DNA of 64,000 nt from Gemmatimonadota bacterium (GCA_021298395.1 JAJTFH010000001.1:55792-119791); one strand, 5' to 3'. Shown: positions 1 to 9,043, counted from the first letter of the stretch. Program-made: numbers and translations. The notes: generated by a model not told the origin, from the sequence alone.

Positions 1-2
1 GG

Positions 3-299
3 GGGCCGGTGGAGATCGCCCGCTCGAGCGTGGCGGCGGCGCAGGATGGGATGGAGAACCTCTGGACGCTGATCGCCTTCCTGAGCATCAACCTGGCGGT
101 CCTGAACCTCCTCCCGATCCCGCTCCTGGACGGAGGGCAGGTGGTACTGCAGGTCGCGGAGGCGGCGTGGCGCCGCCCCTTCCCGCGGATGGTGAGGGAG
201 TGGTACGCGCGCATCGGGTTCGTCCTGATCATGGCGCTCTTCCTGACGGTCACCTTCAACGACCTGAAGCGCCTGGTCCTAGGGTGGTTCGGGGGGTGA
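3..299 (+). CDS. RseP-like site-2 (M50) zinc protease, C-terminal fragment
   Basis: Only the last 98 residues are inside the window; the gene begins upstream. The visible part carries the M50 motif NLLPIPLLDGG, whose Asp is the third zinc ligand in site-2 proteases, in a hydrophobic segment. A second membrane helix (about IGFVLIMALFLTV) follows, then a short C-terminus. In this family the enzyme cleaves membrane-bound anti-sigma factors or signal-peptide remnants inside the inner membrane. The frame is open from base 3, so the fragment is truncated by the window edge and not broken. The family call rests on the motif and topology; the exact subfamily cannot be judged from the tail alone. Confidence 0.8.
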   Translation, partial: GPVEIARSSVAAAQDGMENLWTLIAFLSINLAVLNLLPIPLLDGGQVVLQVAEAAWRRPFPRMVREWYARIGFVLIMALFLTVTFNDLKRLVLGWFGG

Positions 300-356
300 C
301 GCGGGAAGGGCCCTGTCCGGGGCTGGCCAGCGGGTCCCGCCGGCGGTCTACCCCCC

Positions 357-386
357 TTTACAGGGCGGGTTCTGAAGACGTAACTT
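357..386 (+). promoter_or_regulatory. putative sigma70-type promoter of rpsO-pnp
   Basis: TTTACA (357-362) and TAACTT (381-386) are separated by 18 bp, giving a predicted start near 393 and a leader of about 54 bases before rpsO. The rest of the 147-base gap after the protease gene is GC-rich, with short inverted repeats (GCGGG/CCCGC around 300-345) that could end the upstream transcript. The promoter is inferred from spacing and from similarity to other promoters in this window. Confidence 0.5.
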
Positions 387-446
387 TGTGTGCTACCAAC
401 GATTAGGCATTCACAGCACTGCGCAGCGCAGGCAAGGACAGATCGG

Positions 447-707
447 ATGGCGTTCGACAAGACGGCGGCGATGAGCTCGCACCAGAAGCACGGGACCGAC
501 ACCGGATCCTCGCAGGTCCAGGTCGCGGTCCTCACGGACCGGATCAACTACCTGACCGAGCACTTCCGCCAGCATAAGAAGGATCACCACGGCCGCCGTG
601 GGCTCCTCAAGATGGTCGGCAAGCGGCGTCGTCACCTTGACTATCTCAAGCGCACCGACGTCGACGCCTACCGCAAGATCATCGCCGATCTCGGCCTCCG
701 CTATTAA
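447..707 (+). CDS. rpsO: 30S ribosomal protein S15
   Basis: An 86-residue protein, close to the usual 88-89 for S15. It contains the conserved blocks [15 protein letters not shown], [25 protein letters not shown] and a C-terminal IADLGLR. S15 binds 16S rRNA early and helps organise the 30S platform. The ATG at 447 is chosen because the preceding in-frame ATG (390) would add 19 residues not found in S15. It is followed after 75 bases by pnp, the classical rpsO-pnp pairing, with a strong hairpin in the gap. Confidence 0.97.
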   Translation: MAFDKTAAMSSHQKHGTDTGSSQVQVAVLTDRINYLTEHFRQHKKDHHGRRGLLKMVGKRRRHLDYLKRTDVDAYRKIIADLGLRY

Positions 708-722
708 GCGCCCCACGTCACG

Positions 723-755
723 AGCGCGCGACCGCACTGCTGCGGATCGCGCGCT
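723..755 (+). terminator. long hairpin in the rpsO-pnp gap (attenuator or RNase processing site)
   Basis: Bases 723-731 pair with 747-755, and CCGCA (732-736) pairs with TGCGG (741-745), around a CTGC loop with one bulged A at 746. That makes a stem of about 14 bp, nearly all G-C. No T-run follows, so a simple intrinsic terminator is unlikely. In E. coli the equivalent gap holds an RNase III site through which PNPase represses itself; a similar role here is an inference from position and structure. Confidence 0.5.
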
Positions 756-782
756 TCGTGCAATCGTCAGGATCCAACCCAC

Positions 783-2999
783 ATGATGCAACGTATCGAG
801 CGGACCTTCGCCGGCCGCCCCCTGATCATCGAGACCGGGCGGATGGCCAAGCAGGCCGCCGGCTCCGCGCTCATCACCTACGGTGAGACCGTGCTCCTCG
901 CGGCGGTCACCGTCAGCGAGAAGAAGAGCCCCCTCCCGTTCTTCCCCCTTACGGTGGAGTACAAGGAGAAGATGTACGCCTCGGGGAAGATCCCGGGCGG
1001 TTTCATCAAGCGCGAGGGACGTCCCCGCGACGAGGAGATCCTCTCCTGCCGCATCATCGACCGCTCGATCCGGCCCCTCTTCCCCGAGGGGTTCCAGAAC
1101 GAGGTGCAGGTCGTCATCTATGTGCTCTCCGCGGACCAGGAGAACGACCATGACGTGCTCGGTCTCATCGCGACCTCGTTCGCGCTGAGCGCGAGCAAGA
1201 TCCCGTGGGCGGGCCCGATCGCTGGCGTGCGTGTCGGCCGCGTCGAGGGAAAGTGGGTGCTCAACCCCACCTTCCAGGCGCTCGAGTTCTCCGACATGGA
1301 TATGATCGTCGCCGGCTCGGCCGACTCGATCATGATGGTCGAGGGCGGTGCGCTCGAGGTCTCTGAGGCGGAGATCGTCGAGGCGCTCAAGGTCGCGCAG
1401 AAGGGGATCGGTGAGCTCGTCACGATGCAGGAGGCGCTCCTCAAGAAGGTCGATCGCCCCGAGAAGATGGCGTGGAGCGGGACCGTGATCCCCGAGGACG
1501 TCACGAAGACGGTGACGAAGGCCGCCGAGAAGCGCATCGAGGCCGCGATCAACCAGAAGGACAAGGCGACCCGCATCCAGGCGGTCGAGAAGGTGAAGGA
1601 GGAGGTCAAGGCGGAGATGGCGACCGTCCTCGACCCGGCGCACGTGGGCCTCGTCGGCCACATCGTCGGCGACATCGAGTACAACGCGCTCCGTGCGCAG
1701 GTGCTCGACACCGGGCTCCGCGTCGACGGCCGCAAGCCGGACGTCGTGCGCCCCATCTCGATCGATGCGTCGCTGCTCCCGCGGGCCCATGGCTCCGCGC
1801 TCTTCACTCGCGGGCAGACGCAGGCCCTCGTGGTCGCGACGCTCGGCACCGCGAACGACGTGCAGCGCATGGACAACATCGACGACGCGAAGGAGACCAC
1901 CAAGTCGTTCATGTTGCACTACAACTTCCCGCCCTTCTCCACGGGTGAGGCCAAGCCGATGCGTGGCACCGGCCGCCGTGAGATCGGGCACGGGGCGCTC
2001 GCCGAGCGCGCGATCCAGGCGGTCCTCCCGGCGTTCGAGGAGTTCCCGTACACGATCCGCATCGTCTCCGAGATCCTCGAGTCGAACGGTTCCTCCTCGA
2101 TGGCGTCGATCTGTGGCGGCTCGCTCGCCTGCTTCGATGCCGGCATCCCGCTCAAGGCACCGGTCGCCGGCGTGGCGATGGGCCTCATCAAGGAAGGGAA
2201 GAAGTACGCGATCCTGACCGACATCCTCGGCACCGAGGACCACCTCGGCGACATGGACTTCAAGGTCGCCGGGACGGAGCAGGGGATCACGTCGATCCAG
2301 ATGGATATCAAGATCCAAGGGCTCGACCTCAAGATCATGACCGAGGCGCTCGCACAGGCGCGTGAGGGCCGGCTGCACATCCTCGGCGAGATGAAGAAGG
2401 CGCTCCCCGCGGCGCGCCCGGACCTCTCGCCGTACGCCCCGCGCATCGTCACGATGATGATCAACCCCGAGAAGATCGGCGATCTCATCGGGCCGAAGGG
2501 GAAGACGATCCGTGGCATCCAGGACGAGACCGGCGCCGAGCTCAGCGTCGACGATTCGGGGCTCGTCACGATCGCCGCGGTCGGTGGCGAGGCGATGGAG
2601 CGCGCGCGCCAGATGGTGCAGGCGATCACCGCGGAGCCGGTCGTGGGCGAGACCTACACGGGCACGGTGAAGTCGGTGACGGCGTTCGGCGCCTTCATCG
2701 AGATCATGCCGGGCACCGAGGCCCTCCTCCACGTCTCCGAGATGCGCCACACGCGCGTCGAGAAGCCCGAGGATGTGGTGAAGAAGGGGGAGCAGGTGAC
2801 GGTGAAGCTCGTCGAGCGCGACGAGCGTGGCCGCCTGCGTCTCTCCATGAAGGCGCTCCTGCCGAAGCCGGAGGGCGGCGCCGAGGCGCCGGCCGTCGCC
2901 CCGAGCGAGTCGGGGAATGGTGAGGGGAGCGAAGGGGGCGAGCGCCGTCCGCGTGGGGATCGTCCCCGTGGTGGCCGCGGGGGCCGTTCCCGCGAGTGA
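783..2999 (+). CDS. pnp: Polyribonucleotide nucleotidyltransferase (PNPase)
   Basis: A 738-residue protein with the full PNPase layout: two RNase PH-like domains separated by a helical linker, a KH domain (about 555-615, with the IGPKGKTIRGI GxxG loop) and an S1 domain (about 620-693). PNPase degrades RNA 3'-to-5' by phosphorolysis as a trimer. Strong signature stretches include ASGKIPGGFIKREGRP and PFSTGEAKPMRGTGRREIGHG. The tail after about residue 695 is low-complexity and ends in Arg-Gly-rich sequence (RPRGGRGGRSRE). ATG codons at 783 and 786 are adjacent; I use the first. Its GTGA stop overlaps the next gene by 4 bases. Confidence 0.97.
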   Translation: MMQRIERTFAGRPLIIETGRMAKQAAGSALITYGETVLLAAVTVSEKKSPLPFFPLTVEYKEKMYASGKIPGGFIKREGRPRDEEILSCRIIDRSIRPLFPEGFQNEVQVVIYVLSADQENDHDVLGLIATSFALSASKIPWAGPIAGVRVGRVEGKWVLNPTFQALEFSDMDMIVAGSADSIMMVEGGALEVSEAEIVEALKVAQKGIGELVTMQEALLKKVDRPEKMAWSGTVIPEDVTKTVTKAAEKRIEAAINQKDKATRIQAVEKVKEEVKAEMATVLDPAHVGLVGHIVGDIEYNALRAQVLDTGLRVDGRKPDVVRPISIDASLLPRAHGSALFTRGQTQALVVATLGTANDVQRMDNIDDAKETTKSFMLHYNFPPFSTGEAKPMRGTGRREIGHGALAERAIQAVLPAFEEFPYTIRIVSEILESNGSSSMASICGGSLACFDAGIPLKAPVAGVAMGLIKEGKKYAILTDILGTEDHLGDMDFKVAGTEQGITSIQMDIKIQGLDLKIMTEALAQAREGRLHILGEMKKALPAARPDLSPYAPRIVTMMINPEKIGDLIGPKGKTIRGIQDETGAELSVDDSGLVTIAAVGGEAMERARQMVQAITAEPVVGETYTGTVKSVTAFGAFIEIMPGTEALLHVSEMRHTRVEKPEDVVKKGEQVTVKLVERDERGRLRLSMKALLPKPEGGAEAPAVAPSESGNGEGSEGGERRPRGDRPRGGRGGRSRE

Positions 3000-4261
3000 C
3001 CCCGACGTCCGCGACCGACGCCGCTGAACGCGGCGTTCAGCGGACCGTCCTGCCGAATGGACTGACCGTACTCTCGGAGCAGATGCCGGGAGTGCGGTCG
3101 GTCGCTTTGGGGGCCTGGGTCCGCTCGGCTTCCATCCACGAACCGCGAGAGCTCATGGGGGTCTCGCACCTCCTCGAGCACCTCGTCTTCAAGGGGACGG
3201 AGACGCGCTCGGCGCGTGAGATCGCGCTGTCGTTGGAATCGCTCGGGGGGTCGCTCGATGCCTACACCGGGCGCGAGCACACCTCGTATCAGGCGCGGGT
3301 GCTCGACGAGCACCTCCCGCAGGCGGCGGATGTCCTCCTCGACCTGATCTTCCGGCCGGCGTTGCGGCAGAGCGATCTCGACCTCGAGCGGGGGGTGGTG
3401 CTCGAGGAGATCGCGATGGTGCAGGATACGCCGGACGACATGGTGTTCGAGCTGCACAATGAGCTGGTGTGGGGGGAGCATCCCCTCGGCTATTCGATCC
3501 TCGGGACGGAGGAGTCGGTCGGCGCGCTCGAGCTCGCCGACTTGCGGTCGCTGCACGATCATGCGTATCGCGCCAGCAACGTGGTCGTGGCGGCGGCGGG
3601 GAGCTGTTCGCACGAGCAGCTCCTCGAGGTGCTCCTCGCGGCCGGATGGGGCGACCTCCCGGGCGGCACGGCGATGAAGGTCCCGGTGCCGCCGGCACGT
3701 CCGGTGGCGCCTGGTGAGCATGCGGTCGAGCGCGACACGCAGCAGCTCCACCTCGTCTTCGGGAACCCGATCGTGCCGCACGGTGACCCGCGGCGCTACC
3801 CGCTGATGCTCGTGAATACCCTCTTCGGCGGGGGGATGAGCTCGCGCCTCTTCCAACGGGTGCGCGAGGAGCTCGGGCTCGCCTACTCGGTCCACTCGTA
3901 CCAGCACTTCCTGGCGGGGAGCGGGGTGCAGGGCATCTACCTGGGCTGCGCCCCGGAGCGGGCCGACGAGGCCGCCTCGGTCGTGCGCACCGAGCTCGAC
4001 GCCCTGATGCAGGAGGGGATCCCGGCGGACGAGCTCGCGATGGGGAAGCAGCAGCTCAAGGGACAGATCACCCTCTCCATGGAGAGTGTCTCGGCGCGGA
4101 TGTATCGGGCGGCCGCCGTCGCGCTCTATAACGAACCGTACCGCCCGTTGGACGAGGTCTTGGCGCGCGTCGATGCCGTGACCTCTGGAGAAGTGGCCGC
4201 CGTTTGCCGAGACTTCTACGGCGCAGCTCGGCAGACGATCCTGCGGTTAGGACCCACCTAA
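2996..4261 (+). CDS. M16 family zinc metallopeptidase (processing-peptidase-like)
   Basis: A 421-residue protein with the inverted zinc motif HxxEH (H58-LL-E61-H62) and the downstream Glu helix LERGVVLEEI. It has the two-lobed M16 architecture typical of single-chain bacterial MPP-like peptidases (about 410-430 residues), including the substrate-cavity motif FGGGMSSRLFQRVREE. There is no signal peptide, so it is probably cytoplasmic. The GTG start overlaps the pnp stop (GTGA), implying translational coupling; M16 genes next to pnp are a familiar arrangement. The physiological substrate cannot be read from sequence. Confidence 0.9.
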   Translation: MTPTSATDAAERGVQRTVLPNGLTVLSEQMPGVRSVALGAWVRSASIHEPRELMGVSHLLEHLVFKGTETRSAREIALSLESLGGSLDAYTGREHTSYQARVLDEHLPQAADVLLDLIFRPALRQSDLDLERGVVLEEIAMVQDTPDDMVFELHNELVWGEHPLGYSILGTEESVGALELADLRSLHDHAYRASNVVVAAAGSCSHEQLLEVLLAAGWGDLPGGTAMKVPVPPARPVAPGEHAVERDTQQLHLVFGNPIVPHGDPRRYPLMLVNTLFGGGMSSRLFQRVREELGLAYSVHSYQHFLAGSGVQGIYLGCAPERADEAASVVRTELDALMQEGIPADELAMGKQQLKGQITLSMESVSARMYRAAAVALYNEPYRPLDEVLARVDAVTSGEVAAVCRDFYGAARQTILRLGPT

Positions 4262-4277
4262 GCCATTCATCGGACCC

Positions 4278-5393
4278 ATGAAGATCGGTATCCCGAAGGA
4301 GATCAAGACCAACGAGAATCGCGTCTCGATGGTCCCCGCTGGCGCGGAGGCCCTCGTCGCGGCGGGCCACACCGTCTACGTGGAGCAGGGGGCCGGGGAC
4401 GGCTCCGGCTTCGGTGACGACCAGTATGTGGCGGTCGGCGCCAAGATCCTCCCCACCGCGGACGCGGTGTGGAAGGAGGCGGAGATGATCGTGAAGGTGA
4501 AGGAGCCGATCGCGGTCGAGTGGCCGCGGATGCGGAAGGGGCAGACGATCTTCACCTACTTCCACTTCGCCGCCGACGAGAAGCTGACGCGGGCGCACCT
4601 CGATTCGGGGGCGACCTGCATCGCGTACGAGACGGTCGAGCTCCCGACGCGCGAGCTCCCGCTCCTGACGCCGATGTCCGAGGTCGCGGGACGCATGGCG
4701 GTGCAGGAGGGGGCCAAGTATCTCGAGAAGCTCTACGGCGGGCGTGGCGTGCTGCTGGGCGGCGTCCCGGGCGTGCCGCCGGCCAAGGTCGTGATCCTGG
4801 GCGGTGGCGTCGTCGGCGTGAACGCCGCGAAGATGGCGGCGGGGTTCGGGGCGAAGGTCACGATCATGGATACCTCGCTCCCGCGGCTCCGCTATCTGAG
4901 CGACGTGATGCCGGCGAACGTGCAGATGATCTTCTCCAACCGGCAGAATGTCCTCGAGCAGATCAGCACGGCGGACCTGGTGGTCGGCGGCGTGCTCCTG
5001 CCGGGCGCCAAGGCGCCGAAGCTCATCCGTCGCGAGGACCTCAAGCTGATGCGGCCGGGGGCGGTGATCGTCGACGTGGCGATCGACCAGGGTGGGTGTG
5101 TCGAGACGATCAAGGCGACCACGCACGAGAACCCGGTCTACACGGTCGACGGGATCATCCACTACGGGGTGGCGAACATGCCCGGTGGGGTCCCGCGCAC
5201 CTCGACGCTCGCGCTCACGAATGCGACGCTCCCCTATGCGCTCAAGCTCGCGAACAAGGGGTGGAAGCAGGCCCTCCGTGAGGACGGCGCGCTCCTCAAG
5301 GGGCTCAACGTGGTCGACGGCAAGGTGACCTATCAGGGCGTCGCCGAGGCCTTCGGGATGGACTACCACGCGCCGGAGCAGTTCGTCAAATAA
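4278..5393 (+). CDS. ald: Alanine dehydrogenase
   Basis: A 371-residue protein, the normal length for the enzyme that interconverts L-alanine with pyruvate plus ammonia using NAD. It begins MKIGIPKEIK and carries K75 (VKVKEP) and H96 (YFHF) at the positions of the family's substrate-binding Lys and catalytic His. The Rossmann motif ILGGGVVGVNAA (about 174-185) and the VDVAIDQGG loop are also present. It lies 16 bases after the M16 gene and 2 bases before the next gene, so it is probably co-transcribed. No missing key residues were seen. Confidence 0.95.
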   Translation: MKIGIPKEIKTNENRVSMVPAGAEALVAAGHTVYVEQGAGDGSGFGDDQYVAVGAKILPTADAVWKEAEMIVKVKEPIAVEWPRMRKGQTIFTYFHFAADEKLTRAHLDSGATCIAYETVELPTRELPLLTPMSEVAGRMAVQEGAKYLEKLYGGRGVLLGGVPGVPPAKVVILGGGVVGVNAAKMAAGFGAKVTIMDTSLPRLRYLSDVMPANVQMIFSNRQNVLEQISTADLVVGGVLLPGAKAPKLIRREDLKLMRPGAVIVDVAIDQGGCVETIKATTHENPVYTVDGIIHYGVANMPGGVPRTSTLALTNATLPYALKLANKGWKQALREDGALLKGLNVVDGKVTYQGVAEAFGMDYHAPEQFVK

Positions 5394-5395
5394 TC

Positions 5396-6571
5396 GTGCG
5401 CGTCGTCGCCTGGCGGGTCCTCCTGGCGGTCGGGGTGCTGAGCACCTCGGCCGCCGGTGCGCTTTCCGCCCAGGCCGGCGCGCGCGGTGGGGTGGTGCGC
5501 GATGAGCTTGGGCGCGCGCTCGCTGGGGTGCGGATCGATCCCGTCGAGGTGTCGCTCGAGGCCGGTGTCGTCCTGCCGAGTGGCGCCCCGCTCACCGCGA
5601 CCGACCTCGCGGGACGGTTCCGGCTGACCGAGGCGGCGCTCGGGCGCGCGGAGGCGGTGGTCTTCCGGCGGTTGGGGTTCCGGCCGGATACCGCTCGACT
5701 GGCCGACCTCCCCCTCGGTGCGGTAGCGGAGCGCACGCTGCAGCGCCTCGCCCTGCCGTTGCCCGCGATGACCGTGACGGGGCGCCGGGAGGTGCGCGGC
5801 CCCCTCGCGGGGTTCTACCAGCGCCGCGCGCAGGGGATGGGGCGGTTCTTCACCGCCGAGGAGATCGAGCGGCGCGGACTCCGGCGCCCCTCCGACCTGA
5901 TCCGTGGGGTGCCGGGGGTGCAGGTCGTCCCCCTCCGAGCTGGACGGGTCGCGTACCGGATCCGTGGGTCGAACATGGCCCCCCTGATCTGGCTCGACGG
6001 GAACCCGATGACCGCGGCCGAGCTCGACCTCGATGCCTTCGACCTGCGCAGCTTCGCTGGGATCGAGATCTATGCGGGGGCGGCGACGGTGCCGCCGCAG
6101 TTCACCGGGGGGCGGATGATGTCGTCGAGCGGGGGCGCGATCGTGCTCTGGTCGCGCGAGGGGGAGGCGCAGCCCGCGCGTCGGGCGCGACGAGGGGAGC
6201 CGACCCCTGCCGAGGTCCTCGCCCGGCTGGTGGCCGAGGCGACGGTCTGGACCGCGGATGCGGTGGATGAGCCGGCGCGCGCGATTGTGGCGACGGAGGT
6301 GGCGCCCCTCTACCCGGACTCGCTCTTCGACGCGGGGATGCCCGGGGACGTGGAGGTCGAGTTCGTGGTCGACGCCACGGGGGAGATCCGGCTGGACACC
6401 TTCGGCGTGGTGTCGGCGACCCACCCCCTGTTGGTTGAGGCAGTCCGGCGGAGTCTGGCCGAACGGCGATTCGTCCCGGCGCGGAAGGCGGGGGTCGCGG
6501 TGGCGCAGCTGGTGCAGTACCCGGTCCGGTTCGAACCGCCATCCGGGGCGGACCGCGTCCCACCGACGTAA
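5396..6571 (+). CDS. Secreted carboxypeptidase-regulatory-like / TonB-receptor-plug / TonB C-terminal fusion protein
   Basis: A 391-residue protein starting at GTG with a likely signal peptide (about residues 1-26, ending LSAQA). Next come a carboxypeptidase-regulatory-like beta domain (about 27-115), a stretch resembling a TonB-dependent-receptor plug (about 130-250: TAEEIERRGLRRPSDLIRGVPG, then RIRGS and IWLDG), and a C-terminal domain like the TonB energy-transducer C-terminus (about 285-385, AxxSLAERRFVPARKAG). There is no beta-barrel and no N-terminal membrane anchor, so it is neither a standard receptor nor a standard TonB. A periplasmic adaptor role is a guess. The start is 2 bases after ald. 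Confidence 0.75.
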   Translation: MRVVAWRVLLAVGVLSTSAAGALSAQAGARGGVVRDELGRALAGVRIDPVEVSLEAGVVLPSGAPLTATDLAGRFRLTEAALGRAEAVVFRRLGFRPDTARLADLPLGAVAERTLQRLALPLPAMTVTGRREVRGPLAGFYQRRAQGMGRFFTAEEIERRGLRRPSDLIRGVPGVQVVPLRAGRVAYRIRGSNMAPLIWLDGNPMTAAELDLDAFDLRSFAGIEIYAGAATVPPQFTGGRMMSSSGGAIVLWSREGEAQPARRARRGEPTPAEVLARLVAEATVWTADAVDEPARAIVATEVAPLYPDSLFDAGMPGDVEVEFVVDATGEIRLDTFGVVSATHPLLVEAVRRSLAERRFVPARKAGVAVAQLVQYPVRFEPPSGADRVPPT

Positions 6572-6575
6572 GCAG

Positions 6576-6605
6576 TTGTCGCCTCCGGGTTTTCGAGGGT
6601 AACTT
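6576..6605 (+). promoter_or_regulatory. putative promoter of the mreB rod-shape operon
   Basis: TTGTCG (6576-6581) and TAACTT (6600-6605) are 18 bp apart. The predicted start is near 6612, giving a leader of about 57 bases before mreB. The -10 has the same TAACTT sequence and spacing as the rpsO promoter in this window. Confidence 0.5.
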
Positions 6606-6668
6606 TCGCATTCCTCGCTTCGTCTCGGACGCCCCCTTCCGGCCTCGTGCCGGCGTCAGATCCCCATC

Positions 6669-7706
6669 ATGCGTTGGCCCTCCTTCAATCCCGCTGGTCT
6701 CCTCACGGCGAATTCGATCGCCGTGGACCTCGGCACCGCGAACACCCTCGTCTACGTGAAAGGCGAGGGGATCGTGCTCAACGAGCCGTCGGTCGTCGCG
6801 ATCGATCGCGAGACGAAGAAGATCAAAGGCGTGGGGCTCGAGGCGAAGCGGATGTTGGGCCGCACACCGGAAGGGGTGCTCGCCGTTCGGCCGATGAAGG
6901 ATGGGGTGATCGCCGACTTCGAGATCACCGAGAAGATGCTGCGCTTCTTCCTCGAGTTGATCATCAAGAACCATCCGTTCCGCGTGAAGCCACGCGTGAT
7001 CGTCTGCGTCCCCTCGGGAATCACCGAGGTCGAACGTCGCGCCGTGCGCGACTCCGCACTCGGCGCGGGCGCGAAGGAGGTCTTCATGGTCGCCGAGCCG
7101 ATGGCGGCGGCGATCGGTGTGGGGCTCCCGGTCGAGACGCCGACGGGGAACATGGTGATCGACATCGGTGGCGGGACGACGGAGATCGCGGTCATCGCGC
7201 TCTCGGGGATGGTCTCGGACACCTCGATCCGCGTGGGTGGCGACGAACTCGACACGAGCATCGTGCAGTTCATGCGCAAGCAGTACAACCTGCTGATCGG
7301 CGAGCCGACGGCGGAGCAGATCAAGATCCAGATCGGCTCGGCGGCCCCGCTCGGCGAGGAGCGCGAGATGGAGGTGAAGGGTCGCGATCTCGTCTCGGGG
7401 ATCCCGAAGACGGTGCGTGTGCACTCGGTGGAGATCCGCGAGGCGGTGCAGGAACCGATCCAGCAGATCGTGAATGCGGTGCGACGCGCGCTCGAGATCA
7501 CGCCGCCCGAGCTCGCCTCCGACATCGTCGATCGTGGGATCGTGATGACCGGCGGGGGCGCGTTGATCCGTGGCCTCGATGTGCTGCTCACGCAGGAGAC
7601 GGGGCTGCCGATCCATGTGGACGAGGATCCGCTCACCTGCGTGGTGCGTGGGACCGGCCGCATCCTCGACGACGAGGAGAAGTACTGGTCGGTGCTCACC
7701 ACCTGA
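6669..7706 (+). CDS. mreB: Rod shape-determining protein MreB
   Basis: A 345-residue actin-family ATPase that polymerises under the inner membrane and directs lateral wall synthesis. Visible actin-fold motifs are the phosphate-1 loop [18 protein letters not shown], the phosphate-2 loop [16 protein letters not shown] and the adenosine motif [15 protein letters not shown]. The N-terminus is short and somewhat hydrophobic ([12 protein letters not shown]), consistent with membrane contact. It is the first gene of a five-gene operon (mreB-mreC-mreD-mrdA-rodA) in the canonical order. Confidence 0.97.
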   Translation: MRWPSFNPAGLLTANSIAVDLGTANTLVYVKGEGIVLNEPSVVAIDRETKKIKGVGLEAKRMLGRTPEGVLAVRPMKDGVIADFEITEKMLRFFLELIIKNHPFRVKPRVIVCVPSGITEVERRAVRDSALGAGAKEVFMVAEPMAAAIGVGLPVETPTGNMVIDIGGGTTEIAVIALSGMVSDTSIRVGGDELDTSIVQFMRKQYNLLIGEPTAEQIKIQIGSAAPLGEEREMEVKGRDLVSGIPKTVRVHSVEIREAVQEPIQQIVNAVRRALEITPPELASDIVDRGIVMTGGGALIRGLDVLLTQETGLPIHVDEDPLTCVVRGTGRILDDEEKYWSVLTT

Positions 7707-7721
7707 CCTGAGGCGCCCGAG

Positions 7722-8555
7722 ATGCACGGCGCCGGTGAGGAGACACGGACCGATCGCCTGCTCCTCTGGGCGTGCGTCATCGCGTCGGTCATCCTGCTTC
7801 TGCTCTCGCCGTCGCGTCAGGAGCGTGCGGCGAGCGCGGTCCGTGAGGCCGTCGTCGCGCCCCTCGCCGCGCTCGAGGTCCGCACCCGGCTCGTGCAGCG
7901 GGCCGTCACGAGTTACGACAGCCTGATCCGGCTCGCCGACAGCACGATCCGGCAGGCGCAGACCCTCCCCGCCGTCGAGGCGGAGAACGCGCAGCTGCGC
8001 GCCCTGCTCGGACTTGGCGCCGCCTTGCAGTGGGGCTTCGTGCCGGCCGAGGCGGTGCCGGGGCGTGCGATGGGCGATGCGCACACCGTCGTCCTCTCCG
8101 TGGGTTCGCGCCAGGGGATCACGGCGCTCAGTCCGGTGATCGCGGCGTCGGGGGTGGTCGGCCTCATCGCCGCGGTCGAGGAGACGACGAGCCTCGCGAT
8201 CGTCTGGCCGCACCCCGATCTCCGTGTGAGTGCTACGAGTCGCGCCGGGGTGGGCTTCGGGATCGTGACCGCGCGCCCCGAGGATGGCTCCGATGCCTTT
8301 CTCCTCGAGTTGCGCGGGGTGCCGTTCCGCGACTCGCTCGCCGTCGGGACGGAGATCGTGAGCTCCGGGGTCGGCGGGGTCTTCCCGCGCGGGATCCCGA
8401 TCGGGCGGGTGGTGGGCGAGGTGGTGCAGGGGAGTGCGTGGTCGCGCACCTATCTCGTGCAACCGGCGGTGCGTCCCGCCGACCTCTCCGCGGTGATGAT
8501 CCTCACCACCCCGCGCGTGGCCGCGGGCGTCGACACTCTCTGGCCGACCCGATGA
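7722..8555 (+). CDS. mreC: Rod shape-determining protein MreC
   Basis: A 277-residue protein with one N-terminal membrane helix (about residues 10-27), a helical coiled-coil segment (about 60-95) and two beta domains in the periplasm, as in MreC. MreC activates the PBP2-RodA synthase. Motifs seen include the family's GxxxGV segment (SGVVGLIAAV) and ISSGVGGVFPRGIPIGRV near the C-terminus. It starts 15 bases after mreB, and its stop overlaps mreD by ATGA. Confidence 0.92.
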   Translation: MHGAGEETRTDRLLLWACVIASVILLLLSPSRQERAASAVREAVVAPLAALEVRTRLVQRAVTSYDSLIRLADSTIRQAQTLPAVEAENAQLRALLGLGAALQWGFVPAEAVPGRAMGDAHTVVLSVGSRQGITALSPVIAASGVVGLIAAVEETTSLAIVWPHPDLRVSATSRAGVGFGIVTARPEDGSDAFLLELRGVPFRDSLAVGTEIVSSGVGGVFPRGIPIGRVVGEVVQGSAWSRTYLVQPAVRPADLSAVMILTTPRVAAGVDTLWPTR

Positions 8556-9043
8556 CGATCCCGAGCCGGCTCACCTTCGCGCTGGGCATCGCGCTCTTGC
8601 TCCTGCTGCATCACACGGTGCGCCCGCTCCTCGGCTGGCGCATCGAGATCGATTGGCAGGTGATCGCGTTGGTGCTGATCGCGTGGCGGACGCGGCCGGG
8701 GATCGCGGCGCTGGTCGGCTTCGCCCTCGGCGTAGTGATGGATGCGATGGTACCGGCGGCATTCGGGGCGGGGGCGCTCGCGCTCACGCTCGTCGGGTAT
8801 GCGGCGGCGCGCTTCCGCTCGGGGTTCTTCGGCGCCTCGGTGCTGGTGGGGACGGTGATCATCGCGCTGGGCAAGCTCCTTTCCGATGTCGCGGTGGTGA
8901 TCGCCGAAGGGCGGCTCCGGGGCGTCGGATTCGCCGCGCAGGTGGGGCTCTGGTCGCCACTCTCCGCCGTGCTGACGGCGCTGGTGGGGGCGGCCCTCTT
9001 GGCGATGGCGCGCTCGGACGCCCCGGGGCCGAGGCGGCGATGA
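8552..9043 (+). CDS. mreD: Rod shape-determining protein MreD
   Basis: A 163-residue, strongly hydrophobic protein with about five membrane helices, the usual size for MreD. It is recognised mainly by hydrophobicity, size and its place between mreC and mrdA; sequence conservation in this family is low. The ATG at 8552 overlaps the mreC stop (ATGA), and its own stop overlaps mrdA in the same way, which fixes both starts. It works with MreC in the elongasome. Confidence 0.88.
   Translation: MTIPSRLTFALGIALLLLLHHTVRPLLGWRIEIDWQVIALVLIAWRTRPGIAALVGFALGVVMDAMVPAAFGAGALALTLVGYAAARFRSGFFGASVLVGTVIIALGKLLSDVAVVIAEGRLRGVGFAAQVGLWSPLSAVLTALVGAALLAMARSDAPGPRRR

Noticed and set aside
411..2750. Very long open frames antisense to real genes (for example 411-2750, 6102-8462, 27558-30185 and 30179-32671)
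   Set aside because: They lie opposite pnp, TonB-like/mreBC, ppdK/purF and purL, are rich in Arg, Asp, His and Leu with no domain-like pattern, and are expected from the third-position GC bias of this genome.
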